Assembly: GCA_964518405.1 (NCBI GenBank)
Contig: CAZFGB010000199.1
Coordinates: 1 to 28,689 of the forward strand
Length of the DNA stretch: 28,689 nucleotides
Direction: 5' to 3'
Origin: VXNE01 sp964518405
Lineage (GTDB): Bacteria; Pseudomonadota; Gammaproteobacteria; Pseudomonadales; Azotimanducaceae
Part shown: positions 1 to 7,902 of the stretch, one piece after another
Layout of the letters: the number at the start of each line of letters is the position of its first letter
How positions within the stretch are numbered: position 1 is the first letter of the stretch
The notes under the pieces: generated by a model
The model's input: the letters and a program-made list of their open reading frames with translations, nothing else
Told to the model about the DNA's origin: nothing
The model's database searches: none
Made by a program: the position numbers and the translations under genes

Positions 1-30
1 ACGGTGTCCTCCCTCGTAACTACACGGCCC

Positions 31-42
31 TTGGTACACCAA
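31..42. promoter_or_regulatory. Short inverted repeat ahead of the TPR gene
   Basis: The 12 bases TTGGTACACCAA form 5-base arms around a 2-base centre, 161 bases upstream of the preferred start of the TPR lipoprotein gene. They could be a small operator, but may be chance. Nothing else was recognised in bases 1-203: no clear promoter boxes and no Shine-Dalgarno sequence. Confidence 0.2.
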
Positions 43-203
43 CCATGCGTTCTTGTCAATCAGCGCCCGGCGTGAAATCGCCATTGACGACCAGGCTTGA
101 CAGGGCGTGCAGGCACCATCGAAATTGGCACTCGGCCAAAATGCCCCCACTGCAATTGAGCACTTTTTTCGTGAACGATGGACGCGGCTGGACTCGGTCC
201 TCG

Positions 204-1625
204 ATGGTCATCGTCGGTCTCGTCGTGTGGGCGACGTGGGCAGTTGCCCTGACGGCCTGTCACGGCAAGAGCGATGCTGTCGACGCGCCGGTGGTCGCGG
301 GCATCGACTCGCCGGACGAAGATCTTGCGCAGTTCCTGAGCGGAATGATCCAGGACGCCCGCTCCCTGCCGACCTCGGGTCTGATGCGCGGCCGCCTGGC
401 CATGGCGTACGAAAACAACCTGTTCATGGACGAAGCGTTGATCACCTACGCGCAGGCTGCGGCCCTCGATCCGGAAGACTTCCGCTGGCCGTACTTCAGC
501 GCGCTGCTGAAAGGGAGACACGGGTTGTATCAGGAGGCCCTCGACGACCTCGGGCGCGCGCTGGAGATCGATGCCGACTACGCACCGGCCTGGCTCTGGC
601 GCGGGACCTGGTTGCTGGACCTGGATCGCCCCCTTGAGGCCATGACGGCTTTCGAGCGCGCCGATGCCCTAGGGGTGGAAACCGAGGCGGCCTTTGGGCG
701 GGCCCGCGTGCTGGTCGCGCAAGAGAAACACGCCGATGCGGTGGCGCTGCTCGAGCCCCTGGCGCGGGACTATCGCCATCCTTATATCTATCGCACGCTG
801 GGGTTTGCCTTGAGGGCCCTCGGCCGGACGGAAGAGGCGCGCACGGCGGTGGCGCTGGGTCGATCCGCGGACCCGCTTTCCTGGAGGGATCCGCGGGCGG
901 CCGAAAAGGCGGCATTCGTCCGGGGAATCGGCCGTTTCTCGTTTGCCCAGAACCTGCTTGGCGCGGGCAAGGTCGAAGACGCGCTTGAAATACTGGAAAC
1001 GTTGCGCGCCGAGCAGGCCGACGAGACGTGCGGCGCAACAGGACACCAGGCGACGCGTACCTGCGAAATCCTGAATACCCTGGCCCTTGCGTACGTGCGT
1101 GCGGGCCGCGAAGACGAGGCCTTCGCCCTCGTGCAACGGGGCTTGTCGGTCAATCCCGATTTCTTCCCCTTTCATCTCAACATCGCGGACCGTTACCGCC
1201 ATCGACGCGAACTCGACAACGCGCTCTTGCACATCGAGCGCGTCATGGCCCTGAATCCCTCGCTCGGTTACGGTTACGAACAGCGCGGGCGATTGCTGAT
1301 CGGCCTGGGTCGATACGAGGAGGCGATGACTGCCCTGGAGATGGCGGTGCGACTCGCGCCCGAACGGCCGGCGACGCTGCTGTACCTGGGCATGGTCGAA
1401 GGGGAACTCGGGCGCTGGCCCCAGGCCATCGAGCACTTGCGGCGGGCAGTGCGCCAGGACCCCGGATTCGCCGTGGGGCACGCTTACCTGGCCCGCAGCC
1501 TCGCCGAGACGGGCCGAATCGACGAGGCATGGCGGGCGTTCCGGATGGCGGAAGAGGGCGGCGCTCCAGCCTATGAGCTCGAGGCGACCGAGGGGCGGCT
1601 GAAGGAACTGGAGTCGGCGCTCTGA
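204..1625 (+). CDS. TPR-repeat lipoprotein
   Basis: Probable membrane-anchored tetratricopeptide protein of about 473 residues, expected to act as a protein-binding scaffold outside the cytoplasm. From the ATG at 204 the protein opens with a hydrophobic stretch and a lipobox-like VALTAC (Cys19), which fits a lipoprotein signal peptide. Earlier in-frame ATGs at 45 and 141 would put a long non-hydrophobic leader before it, so 204 is preferred, although no good Shine-Dalgarno sequence supports any of the three. The rest is a series of degenerate TPR helices with the usual G-Y/A-P spacing, for example GLGRYEEAMTALEMAVRLAP and the next unit GELGRWPQAIEHLRRAV. The stop overlaps the next start as TGATG, so the two genes are probably translationally coupled. 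TPR proteins often neighbour ASPIC/UnbV proteins. The specific partner is unknown. Confidence 0.8.
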   Translation: MVIVGLVVWATWAVALTACHGKSDAVDAPVVAGIDSPDEDLAQFLSGMIQDARSLPTSGLMRGRLAMAYENNLFMDEALITYAQAAALDPEDFRWPYFSALLKGRHGLYQEALDDLGRALEIDADYAPAWLWRGTWLLDLDRPLEAMTAFERADALGVETEAAFGRARVLVAQEKHADAVALLEPLARDYRHPYIYRTLGFALRALGRTEEARTAVALGRSADPLSWRDPRAAEKAAFVRGIGRFSFAQNLLGAGKVEDALEILETLRAEQADETCGATGHQATRTCEILNTLALAYVRAGREDEAFALVQRGLSVNPDFFPFHLNIADRYRHRRELDNALLHIERVMALNPSLGYGYEQRGRLLIGLGRYEEAMTALEMAVRLAPERPATLLYLGMVEGELGRWPQAIEHLRRAVRQDPGFAVGHAYLARSLAETGRIDEAWRAFRMAEEGGAPAYELEATEGRLKELESAL

Positions 1626-3301
1626 TGAAGGCGAACCACCTGGCTCGGCTTGTAGCTGTCACCGGCGCGCCCCTCCTGGTTTCGGCGCTTCCGGCATGCT
1701 CGCAATCCGGAGCGAGGGACGGTCCGTGGTTTAGCGAAGAGGCCGAGCAGCGTGGCCTCGATTTCGAGCACCGGTCGGGATATGCGGGCCGGCCGCTGCT
1801 GCCGGAGATCCTGGTCGGCGGCGCGGCGCTGGCCGACCTGGACGGGGACGGCGACCTGGACGCATACCTCGTCCAGAGCGGTCGAATCGGATCGGACAAC
1901 GCCGACGCGCCCAACCGGCTTTACCTGAACCGCGGCGATGGTCACTTCGACGAAGTGCCCGGAGCGGCCGGCGCTGATGATCGGGGTTACGGCATGGGCG
2001 TCACTGCCGGCGATTACGACAACGATGGCGACGTCGACCTGTACGTCACCAACTACGGGCCGAACGTGCTGTTTCGGAACGATGGCGCGGGACGATTCGA
2101 GGAGGTGTCGCGCGCAGCCGGCGTCGACGACGGCGGCTGGGGCAGCGCGGCCGCGTTCCTGGACCTGGACGCGGACGGTGACCTGGACCTGTTCGTCGTC
2201 AACTACATGAACTGGACGCCGGAAATCGAGCGCGACTGTTATGTGCGGGGCGCGATCACGTACTGCGGACCCGGACAATACACCCTCCCGGCGATGGACC
2301 GCCTGTACCGGAACAACGGCGACGGGACGTTCACGGATGTCACCTTCGAAGCCGGCGTCAACGTCGCTTTCGGCAACGGCCTGGGGGTCGTCGGAGCGGA
2401 CTTCAATCGCGACGGCCTGACGGACGTGTTCGTCGCCAACGACATGCTGGTCAACCAGTTGTGGTTGAACCGCGGGGATCTGCGCTTCGAGGACGAGTCG
2501 CTGCTCTGGGGTTGCGCCGTGGACGAGCACGGTATCGAGAAGGCCGGGATGGGAGTCGCCGCGGCGGACTTCGACGACGATGACGATACCGACCTGCTGG
2601 TGGTGAACATGGAGCAGCAGACCGATTCCTTCTTCCGCAACGAAGGCAGCTACTTCGTCGATGCCACCCGCATGGTGGGGCTCGGCGCCTCGAGCCTGCG
2701 CTATACGCGCTTCGGCCTGACCCTGGCGGACTTCGACAACGACGGCCGCCTGGACCTGTATGAGGCGAACGGTCGAATCGAATCGTCGGACCCGTCGGTG
2801 AAGCAGGACTTCGCGGAGCCCAACACGCTGTATCGGGGCACGGTGGGAACGACCTCGTTCCGATTCGAGGAAGTCGCGCCGGAGGGCGGCGTCAGCCCGC
2901 CGCTGCTGCACACCAGCCGCGGTCTCGCCGTTGGCGATGTGGACAATGACGGCGGCCTCGACCTGCTGGTCGTGAATCGCGACGCGGCGCCCTATCTACT
3001 AATGAACCGCGTCGACCGGGGTGCCTGGGTGAGATTCGAAGCGCGCACCGCCTCCGGCCGGGACGCCCACGGGGCGAGCGTTTCAGCAATTGTCGGAACC
3101 GCGCGAATGCGGCGGGATGTGCAGCCGGGGGCGAGTTACCTGGCATCTAGCGACCCGCGCGTGCACTTCGGCCTGGGTGGCGAGACCCGGGTCGACGATG
3201 TGGTCGTCACCTGGCCGGGAGGCGAGACGGAAGCCTTCGGCGAATTCGAGGCGGGGCGCACCTATCGCCTTGTTCAGGGCTTCGGTGATCCGGTGCGATA
3301 G
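1625..3301 (+). CDS. FG-GAP/VCBS-repeat lipoprotein with C-terminal ASPIC/UnbV domain
   Basis: Surface or periplasmic beta-propeller protein of 558 residues, resembling the CRTAC1/ASPIC family. A signal peptide ends in a lipobox LPAC with Cys25. Seven FG-GAP/VCBS repeats carry acidic Ca-binding loops of the type DxDxDGxxD, near residues 70, 130, 180, 259, 315, 369 and 438; examples are DLDGDGDLD, DYDNDGDVD and DFDNDGRLD. Residues about 478-548 form the ASPIC/UnbV domain (VHFGLGG, then VVVTWPGG). The gene starts on the last base of the TPR gene's stop codon, which suggests co-expression and perhaps a physical pair. Proteins of this family are extracellular or envelope Ca-dependent binding proteins, but their ligand in bacteria is not established. 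It ends three bases before the convergent Tsx-like gene. Confidence 0.9.
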   Translation: MKANHLARLVAVTGAPLLVSALPACSQSGARDGPWFSEEAEQRGLDFEHRSGYAGRPLLPEILVGGAALADLDGDGDLDAYLVQSGRIGSDNADAPNRLYLNRGDGHFDEVPGAAGADDRGYGMGVTAGDYDNDGDVDLYVTNYGPNVLFRNDGAGRFEEVSRAAGVDDGGWGSAAAFLDLDADGDLDLFVVNYMNWTPEIERDCYVRGAITYCGPGQYTLPAMDRLYRNNGDGTFTDVTFEAGVNVAFGNGLGVVGADFNRDGLTDVFVANDMLVNQLWLNRGDLRFEDESLLWGCAVDEHGIEKAGMGVAAADFDDDDDTDLLVVNMEQQTDSFFRNEGSYFVDATRMVGLGASSLRYTRFGLTLADFDNDGRLDLYEANGRIESSDPSVKQDFAEPNTLYRGTVGTTSFRFEEVAPEGGVSPPLLHTSRGLAVGDVDNDGGLDLLVVNRDAAPYLLMNRVDRGAWVRFEARTASGRDAHGASVSAIVGTARMRRDVQPGASYLASSDPRVHFGLGGETRVDDVVVTWPGGETEAFGEFEAGRTYRLVQGFGDPVR

Positions 3302-3304
3302 TCC

Positions 3305-4084
3305 CTATAGTTTCCAGACGAACAGGGCCTGCAAGGCGCTCTCGTCGGTGGCGCCGTCCCCCAGCTTGTTCATCCAGAACTGGTATTCGATCCCGAGCGA
3401 AAAACGATCGTTCGGGTTCCAGCGCAACTGGGGCTGCGCCAGGATCCATGATTCGACCGCGCCGCCGAATTCGTTGACGCGTTCGCCGACATACTCCACG
3501 TGGCCCTCGATGCTGAAACTCGACTCGCCGATCGTGAACGGCCGCGCGAAGCTGAAGTCGACCATGAACGTGTCGTCTTCGCTCGGCGCGCCTCCCGACG
3601 CGGCGCCCCGGCTGCCGTCGATGTAGGCGGCGAAATCGAGATTCGCGAACGCGAAGCCGGGAAGGTCGAGGGACAGGCGCAGGCCCGGGAGATACTTCCG
3701 CACGTTGGCGTCGTCGGCCCAGTTGACTCCCAGGATCAGGCCGATGTCCGAAACGAACCCCGTGCCCACTTCGTCGTTCCGGATCTTGCCGAGACTGAAG
3801 TTCGAGTACCACTCGCTGTAGAGATCGAAGTCCTGAAACCCCGGGTCGCGGGCGTCGAGCATGTCGACGAAGAAGAAATTGTCGCCGTATTTCCATCCGC
3901 TCGCGTGCTGCAGCGTGTAGATGAGATGGTATGAATCGCCGCCGCCGGCGAATGTCGGGATGTCCAGGTTGCCGTACTGCAGTTGCAACTCGGTATTGCT
4001 CCATTGGACGGCCGGGACGGAGACCGACGCAACGCATGCGAGCAGGAACAGGGCCGCGCGACTACAGCGTCCTGATGCAACCAT
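3305..4084 (-). CDS. Tsx/OmpK-family outer-membrane channel
   Basis: Predicted 12-strand outer-membrane channel of 259 residues, the usual size for the nucleoside-specific channel Tsx/OmpK family. The N-terminus is a Sec signal peptide ending near SVPA, followed by a mature start rich in W, Y and Q (QWSNTELQLQYG), as is common in OmpK-like proteins. Alternating hydrophobic strands continue to the C-terminus (ALFVWKL). The final residue is Leu rather than the more usual Phe, a small oddity. The family passes nucleosides or other small solutes across the outer membrane. The substrate cannot be read from sequence. The gene lies 37 bases downstream of the MFS transporter gene on the same strand, so the pair may supply outer- and inner-membrane steps of one uptake or efflux route. 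Confidence 0.8.
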   Translation of the reverse strand: MVASGRCSRAALFLLACVASVSVPAVQWSNTELQLQYGNLDIPTFAGGGDSYHLIYTLQHASGWKYGDNFFFVDMLDARDPGFQDFDLYSEWYSNFSLGKIRNDEVGTGFVSDIGLILGVNWADDANVRKYLPGLRLSLDLPGFAFANLDFAAYIDGSRGAASGGAPSEDDTFMVDFSFARPFTIGESSFSIEGHVEYVGERVNEFGGAVESWILAQPQLRWNPNDRFSLGIEYQFWMNKLGDGATDESALQALFVWKL

Positions 4085-4121
4085 TTCTCATTGCTCGCTC
4101 GAACCGTCCTTGAGGGGCAGT

Positions 4122-5327
4122 CTACCGGTTCCTGTGGGTTTCCGGGGCGATGATCGCGAACAGCGTGGTCGTGACCAGTAGTGCCGCCGCCGCGGTCCAG
4201 AGCGGCGCGTCGAGGCCCGTCGCGTCCCCAAGCCAACCGAGGAGAATCGGCCCCACGACGTAGCCGATATCGCTCAGTGTGCGGTAGGAACTCATCGCCG
4301 CCGCGTTCAGGCCGGGCGGGGCCGAATCGGCGGCGTAGGCCGAGGGCGCGGCGGCGCTGGCGGCGCTTGCGCCGCCCCAGATGCTGCAGGCGAGAACGAA
4401 CCAGGCGTAAGTGGGGGAAAGACTGAAGCAGAGCATGGACAGGGCGGTGAGCAGGGTCGTGGGTACGATGACGGACTTGCGCCCGTAGCGGTCCACCAGC
4501 GCGCCGGCCGGATAGGTGACGGCGAGTCCGATGACGCTGCCGAGCGCCAGGCCGAGCCCGATGTCGCTGGGGTCCAGCCCCAGGCGATCCCGCGCGAGCA
4601 CGGGAACGATGCTGAACAGGGCGCCGGTCCGCGCCGCCGCGCCGGTCAGGCTGATGAGGCATACCAGCAGAAAGCCGGCGTTGCCGGCGAGGGCCCGCAA
4701 TTGGCGGCGAAACGGCAGGACCGGCGTGCTTGCGCTCCGTTCGGCCGCGCCCATGGCGCGCGTTTCGGCCACGCCGAACCAGGCGATGGCGGCGACGATG
4801 GCGCTCGCCAGACCGTAGACCAGGAACGGCGCCTCCAGTCCGAACCGCTCGGCCAGGTAGCCGCCGGGCAGCGGGCCGATGCCGACGGCGAACAGGAACA
4901 CGCCCTGGTAGATCGCGAGGGTGCGCCCCCGCGTCGAAGCGCGGGTGATGTCGGCGAGCACGATCAGGCCGGCGGTCAGGACGACGCCGGCCCCGGCGCC
5001 CGATACGAACCGGGCCAGCACCAGTTCGACGTAACCTTCGGCGGCGGCGGACCACAGGTTGCCGAGCGCGGACAACGCCCCGCCGATGGCGAGGGCATTG
5101 CGCCTGCCGAGGCTGTCGGCGATCCGGCCGGCGGGCATGGCGAGCAGAAACCGGGCCAGCCCATAGACGGCGACCGTGGCGCCGATGGCGACCTGGGATA
5201 CCCCGAACGATTGGGCGTAAAGAGGAAGGACCGGTATCACCGCGCCGAAACCGAGCTGATTGACGGCGATCAGGACACACATCCACGCGAGGATGCTGCG
5301 GACGGACGGATTCGTTTGCGCGTTCAT
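4122..5327 (-). CDS. MFS transporter (DHA1-like)
   Basis: Inner-membrane major facilitator of about 401 residues with twelve predicted hydrophobic helices. The helix 2-3 loop carries the MFS signature GRIADSLGRR, and the second half has the related loop LVDRYGRK. The ATG at 5327 is preferred because it starts just before helix 1 (SILAWMCVLIAVNQLGFG); an upstream start at 5453 would add 42 polar residues unlike the family. The best general match is the drug/proton antiporter-like DHA1 group, but such members also export or import metabolites. The gene is divergent from the molybdenum hydroxylase gene across a 183-base gap and lies just upstream of the Tsx-like channel gene. The substrate is unknown. 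Confidence 0.85.
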   Translation of the reverse strand: MNAQTNPSVRSILAWMCVLIAVNQLGFGAVIPVLPLYAQSFGVSQVAIGATVAVYGLARFLLAMPAGRIADSLGRRNALAIGGALSALGNLWSAAAEGYVELVLARFVSGAGAGVVLTAGLIVLADITRASTRGRTLAIYQGVFLFAVGIGPLPGGYLAERFGLEAPFLVYGLASAIVAAIAWFGVAETRAMGAAERSASTPVLPFRRQLRALAGNAGFLLVCLISLTGAAARTGALFSIVPVLARDRLGLDPSDIGLGLALGSVIGLAVTYPAGALVDRYGRKSVIVPTTLLTALSMLCFSLSPTYAWFVLACSIWGGASAASAAAPSAYAADSAPPGLNAAAMSSYRTLSDIGYVVGPILLGWLGDATGLDAPLWTAAAALLVTTTLFAIIAPETHRNR

Positions 5328-5510
5328 GCAGGTCGACGTTTGTCCCGCGCCCCCGTTGGCCGGGCCGTTGTCGCCGACGTTGAAGGGGCTTGGTGAAAGC
5401 GCGGCGTAGCTTATCCGATGCCGGCGCGCTGCCCACAGGACGGGGCGCACCAAGTTCGCCGGCGCACTGTGGCATCATTATGTGCCTACCCAACAGCGAA
5501 GTGAGCACCC

Positions 5511-7748
5511 ATGAGCGAAGCGATCGACTTTCGATATGTAGGAACGCGGCCCGTCAGACCGGACGGCGTCGACAAGGTCACGGGACGCGCGAACTACGGC
5601 GCGGACTTCAGCCTTCCGGGCATGATCCACGGACGTGTTCTCAGGAGCGCCCACGCACACGCGCGCATCCTGCGTATCGATAAGAGCAAGGCCCTCGCCA
5701 TGGACGGCGTGATGGCCGTTGTCACCGGTGACGACCTGCCGGCGCTCAGCGATGTTGCGGATGCGGATCTGGCCACAAACGTCATCGCGCGCGATCGCGT
5801 CTTGTATCACGGGCATGCGGTGGCCGCCGTGGCCGCCTCATCGGCGACCATCGCCGATCAGGCGCTGGAAGCCATCGAAGTCGAGTACGAGCCGCTTCCG
5901 GCGTTGATGTCCCTGGAAGAGGCGATCGCGCCGGACGCGCCGCTGATACATGACGACATCTACACCCAGGGGTTGCCGGAGACGCCGACGAAACCGTCGA
6001 ACATCCCGCAGAAACACATGCTGTCGGGCGGTGACCTCGAGGCCGGCTTCGAAGCGGCCGACATCATCGTCGAGGATGAGTACACGACGCCGACCGTGCA
6101 CCAGGGCTACATCGAGCCCCACGCCTGCGTTGCCGACATCAACGAGGAGGGGCGCGCGACGGTGTGGTGCTCCACCCAGGGCCACTTCGGTGTGCGCAGC
6201 TCCGTGGCCGGCGTGCTCGGCATGGAGGTGTCGAAGATCAAGGTCATCGCCAGCGAGATCGGCGGAGGTTTCGGCGGCAAGCTCACGCTGTACCTGGAGC
6301 CCCTGGCCGTGCGCATGTCCCAGCTGTCGGGGCGCCCGGTGAAGATGGTCATGAGCCGCGAAGAGGTGTTCCGCGCCTCGGGTCCGGTGTCGGCCACCCG
6401 TTCGCGCGTCAAGATCGGCGCCAAGAAGGACGGCACGCTGACGGCGATGCAGGCGGAGCTCTGGTACGAGGCGGGCGCCTATCGCGGCGGCGGTCCGATG
6501 CGGCCCGGCTGCATGTGCATTTTCGCCGGCTATACCTGCCCGAACTTCCTCATCGAGGGTTACACCGTCGTGGTCAACAAGCCCAAGGTCGCCGCTTACC
6601 GCGCGCCGGGCTCGCCGCAGTCCAACTTTGCCGGCGAATCGACTCTGGACGAGGTGGCCCGACAACTTGGAATGGACCCCATCGACTTGCGCCTGAAGAA
6701 CGCCGTCAGCGAGGGCAGCCAGTCCACATACGGACCGCGATTCTCCAAGGTCGGCCTCCGGGAGTGTCTCGAGGCGGCCAAGAAGCACCCGAACTACGCT
6801 GTGGCGTTGAGCGAAAACGAAGGTCGCGGCGTTGCCGCGGGCTTTTGGTTCAACGGTGGCAACCAGTCCTCGGCCGAGGTGCTCGTCAACGAGAACGGCA
6901 CGGTGACGGTGGTGGAGGGCAATCCCGACATCGGCGGCTCGCGTGCCTCGATGGCGCTGCAGTGCGCCGAGACTCTGGGCATCCCCTATGACGATATCCA
7001 GGTGGTCATCGCCGATACGGAAAGCGTTGGCTTCAACAATGCCACCGGCGGCAGCCGCACGACGTTCGCGACCGGGATGGCCGTGATCGAGGCGTCGCGC
7101 AAGATCATCGCGGATCTGCGGCAACGCGCCGCGTCAATGTGGGACGTGGATGTCGATCAGGTCGACTGGGTAGATGGCCGCGCCGTGCCGAAAGCGGGCG
7201 CCAACGTGGATGTCGATCCGCTCTCGCTACGCGAGATCGCCGGTGCCGCCGCGCGGACCGGGGGGCCGATCAACGCAACGGCATCTCTCAATGCACAGGG
7301 CCCCGGACCCGCGTTCGCGGTGAACTTCGCGGACGTCAGGATCGACCGCGATACCGGCAAGACCGACGTGCTGCGGTTCACCGCCGTGCAGGATGCGGGC
7401 AAGGCCGTGCATCCGAGCTACGTCGAGGGACAGATGCAGGGCGGGGCGGTCCAGGGCATCGGCTGGGCATTGAACGAGGAGTACATCTGGGATTCCGAGG
7501 GCAGGCTGGATAACGCGGGGTTCCTCGACTATCGCGTGCCGGTCGCGTCCGACCTGCCGATGATCGATACGCACATCGTGGAGGTCGCCAATCCCTCGCA
7601 TCCGTTCGGTGTGCGGGGATGCGGCGAGACGCCGATCGTCGCGCCGCTGGCCGCTACCGCGAACGCGGTTCGAGGCGCGGCGGGGGTGCGCGTATGCGAT
7701 CTCCCGATATCGCCCCCGCGCCTGCTGGCGGCGTTATCCGGGGACTGA
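5511..7748 (+). CDS. Molybdopterin-binding large subunit of a xanthine dehydrogenase-family hydroxylase
   Basis: Large catalytic subunit (745 residues) of a molybdenum hydroxylase or aldehyde oxidoreductase. The N-terminal a/b hammerhead domain covers residues about 20-130 (VDKVTGRANYGADF). Cofactor motifs follow: HQGYIEPHA near 197, GGGFGGK at 251-257, AYRAPGSPQ at 362-370 and GCGE at 703-706, where Glu706 is the expected catalytic base. The segment AYRAPG excludes true CO dehydrogenase, whose form I loop is AYxCSFR; it fits aldehyde, xanthine or aromatic-CoA-type relatives. Such enzymes normally need an FAD subunit and a 2Fe-2S subunit, usually encoded alongside. Neither is within this window, so the partners are remote or electrons leave by another route. 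The next gene on the strand is an aldo/keto reductase. The substrate is unknown. Confidence 0.9.
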   Translation: MSEAIDFRYVGTRPVRPDGVDKVTGRANYGADFSLPGMIHGRVLRSAHAHARILRIDKSKALAMDGVMAVVTGDDLPALSDVADADLATNVIARDRVLYHGHAVAAVAASSATIADQALEAIEVEYEPLPALMSLEEAIAPDAPLIHDDIYTQGLPETPTKPSNIPQKHMLSGGDLEAGFEAADIIVEDEYTTPTVHQGYIEPHACVADINEEGRATVWCSTQGHFGVRSSVAGVLGMEVSKIKVIASEIGGGFGGKLTLYLEPLAVRMSQLSGRPVKMVMSREEVFRASGPVSATRSRVKIGAKKDGTLTAMQAELWYEAGAYRGGGPMRPGCMCIFAGYTCPNFLIEGYTVVVNKPKVAAYRAPGSPQSNFAGESTLDEVARQLGMDPIDLRLKNAVSEGSQSTYGPRFSKVGLRECLEAAKKHPNYAVALSENEGRGVAAGFWFNGGNQSSAEVLVNENGTVTVVEGNPDIGGSRASMALQCAETLGIPYDDIQVVIADTESVGFNNATGGSRTTFATGMAVIEASRKIIADLRQRAASMWDVDVDQVDWVDGRAVPKAGANVDVDPLSLREIAGAAARTGGPINATASLNAQGPGPAFAVNFADVRIDRDTGKTDVLRFTAVQDAGKAVHPSYVEGQMQGGAVQGIGWALNEEYIWDSEGRLDNAGFLDYRVPVASDLPMIDTHIVEVANPSHPFGVRGCGETPIVAPLAATANAVRGAAGVRVCDLPISPPRLLAALSGD

Positions 7749-7834
7749 TCGGCGCCCGTATCTCGTCCGGGGCCGCGGGCGATCGCGGTCGCTGACCGGT
7801 TCGGGACCGCGCTGCCTTTGGCGGCGTGTCGCGT

Positions 7835-7879
7835 GTGCCTTGAGGCACTAGCGCCCGGCATCCGGCGAAAGAACGCCGG
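7835..7879. promoter_or_regulatory. Two small hairpins between the molybdenum hydroxylase and aldo/keto reductase genes
   Basis: Bases 7835-7848 (GTGCCTTGAGGCAC) are a 6-base inverted repeat with a 2-base centre. Bases 7862-7879 form the stem CCGGCG / CGCCGG around an AAAGAA loop, and a further CCCGGC at 7854-7859 could pair with the same right arm. They end 10 bases before the Shine-Dalgarno sequence of the next gene. No T-run follows, so they are not a clear terminator; processing or leader structure is possible. Confidence 0.3.
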
Positions 7880-7889
7880 GCCGATTGAC

Positions 7890-7895
7890 AGGAGG
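7890..7895 (+). promoter_or_regulatory. Strong Shine-Dalgarno AGGAGG fixing the aldo/keto reductase start
   Basis: AGGAGG lies seven bases before the ATG at 7903. It decides for that start over an in-frame TTG at 7885, which lies upstream of the ribosome-binding site. The TTGACA containing that TTG is therefore probably not a promoter box for this gene. Confidence 0.7.
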
Positions 7896-7902
7896 ACAAT
7901 TC

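Noticed and set aside
1571..2911. 446-codon open frame on the minus strand opposite the FG-GAP gene
   Set aside because: It mirrors the repetitive Asp/Gly codons of the propeller repeats, matches no family and is fully antisense to a well-supported gene.
3736..5508. 590-codon minus-strand frame over the MFS and Tsx-like genes
   Set aside because: Arg/Pro-rich translation typical of a shifted frame in GC-rich DNA; the other frame encodes a clear MFS transporter and outer-membrane channel.
5511..7748. Carbon monoxide dehydrogenase large subunit (CoxL)
   Set aside because: The active-site loop is AYRAPG, not the AYxCSFR of true form I CO dehydrogenase, and no CoxM/CoxS genes flank it.
7885..7890. 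TTGACA as a -35 box
   Set aside because: It overlaps the start of the AGGAGG ribosome-binding site of the following gene, so a promoter using it would start inside the coding region.
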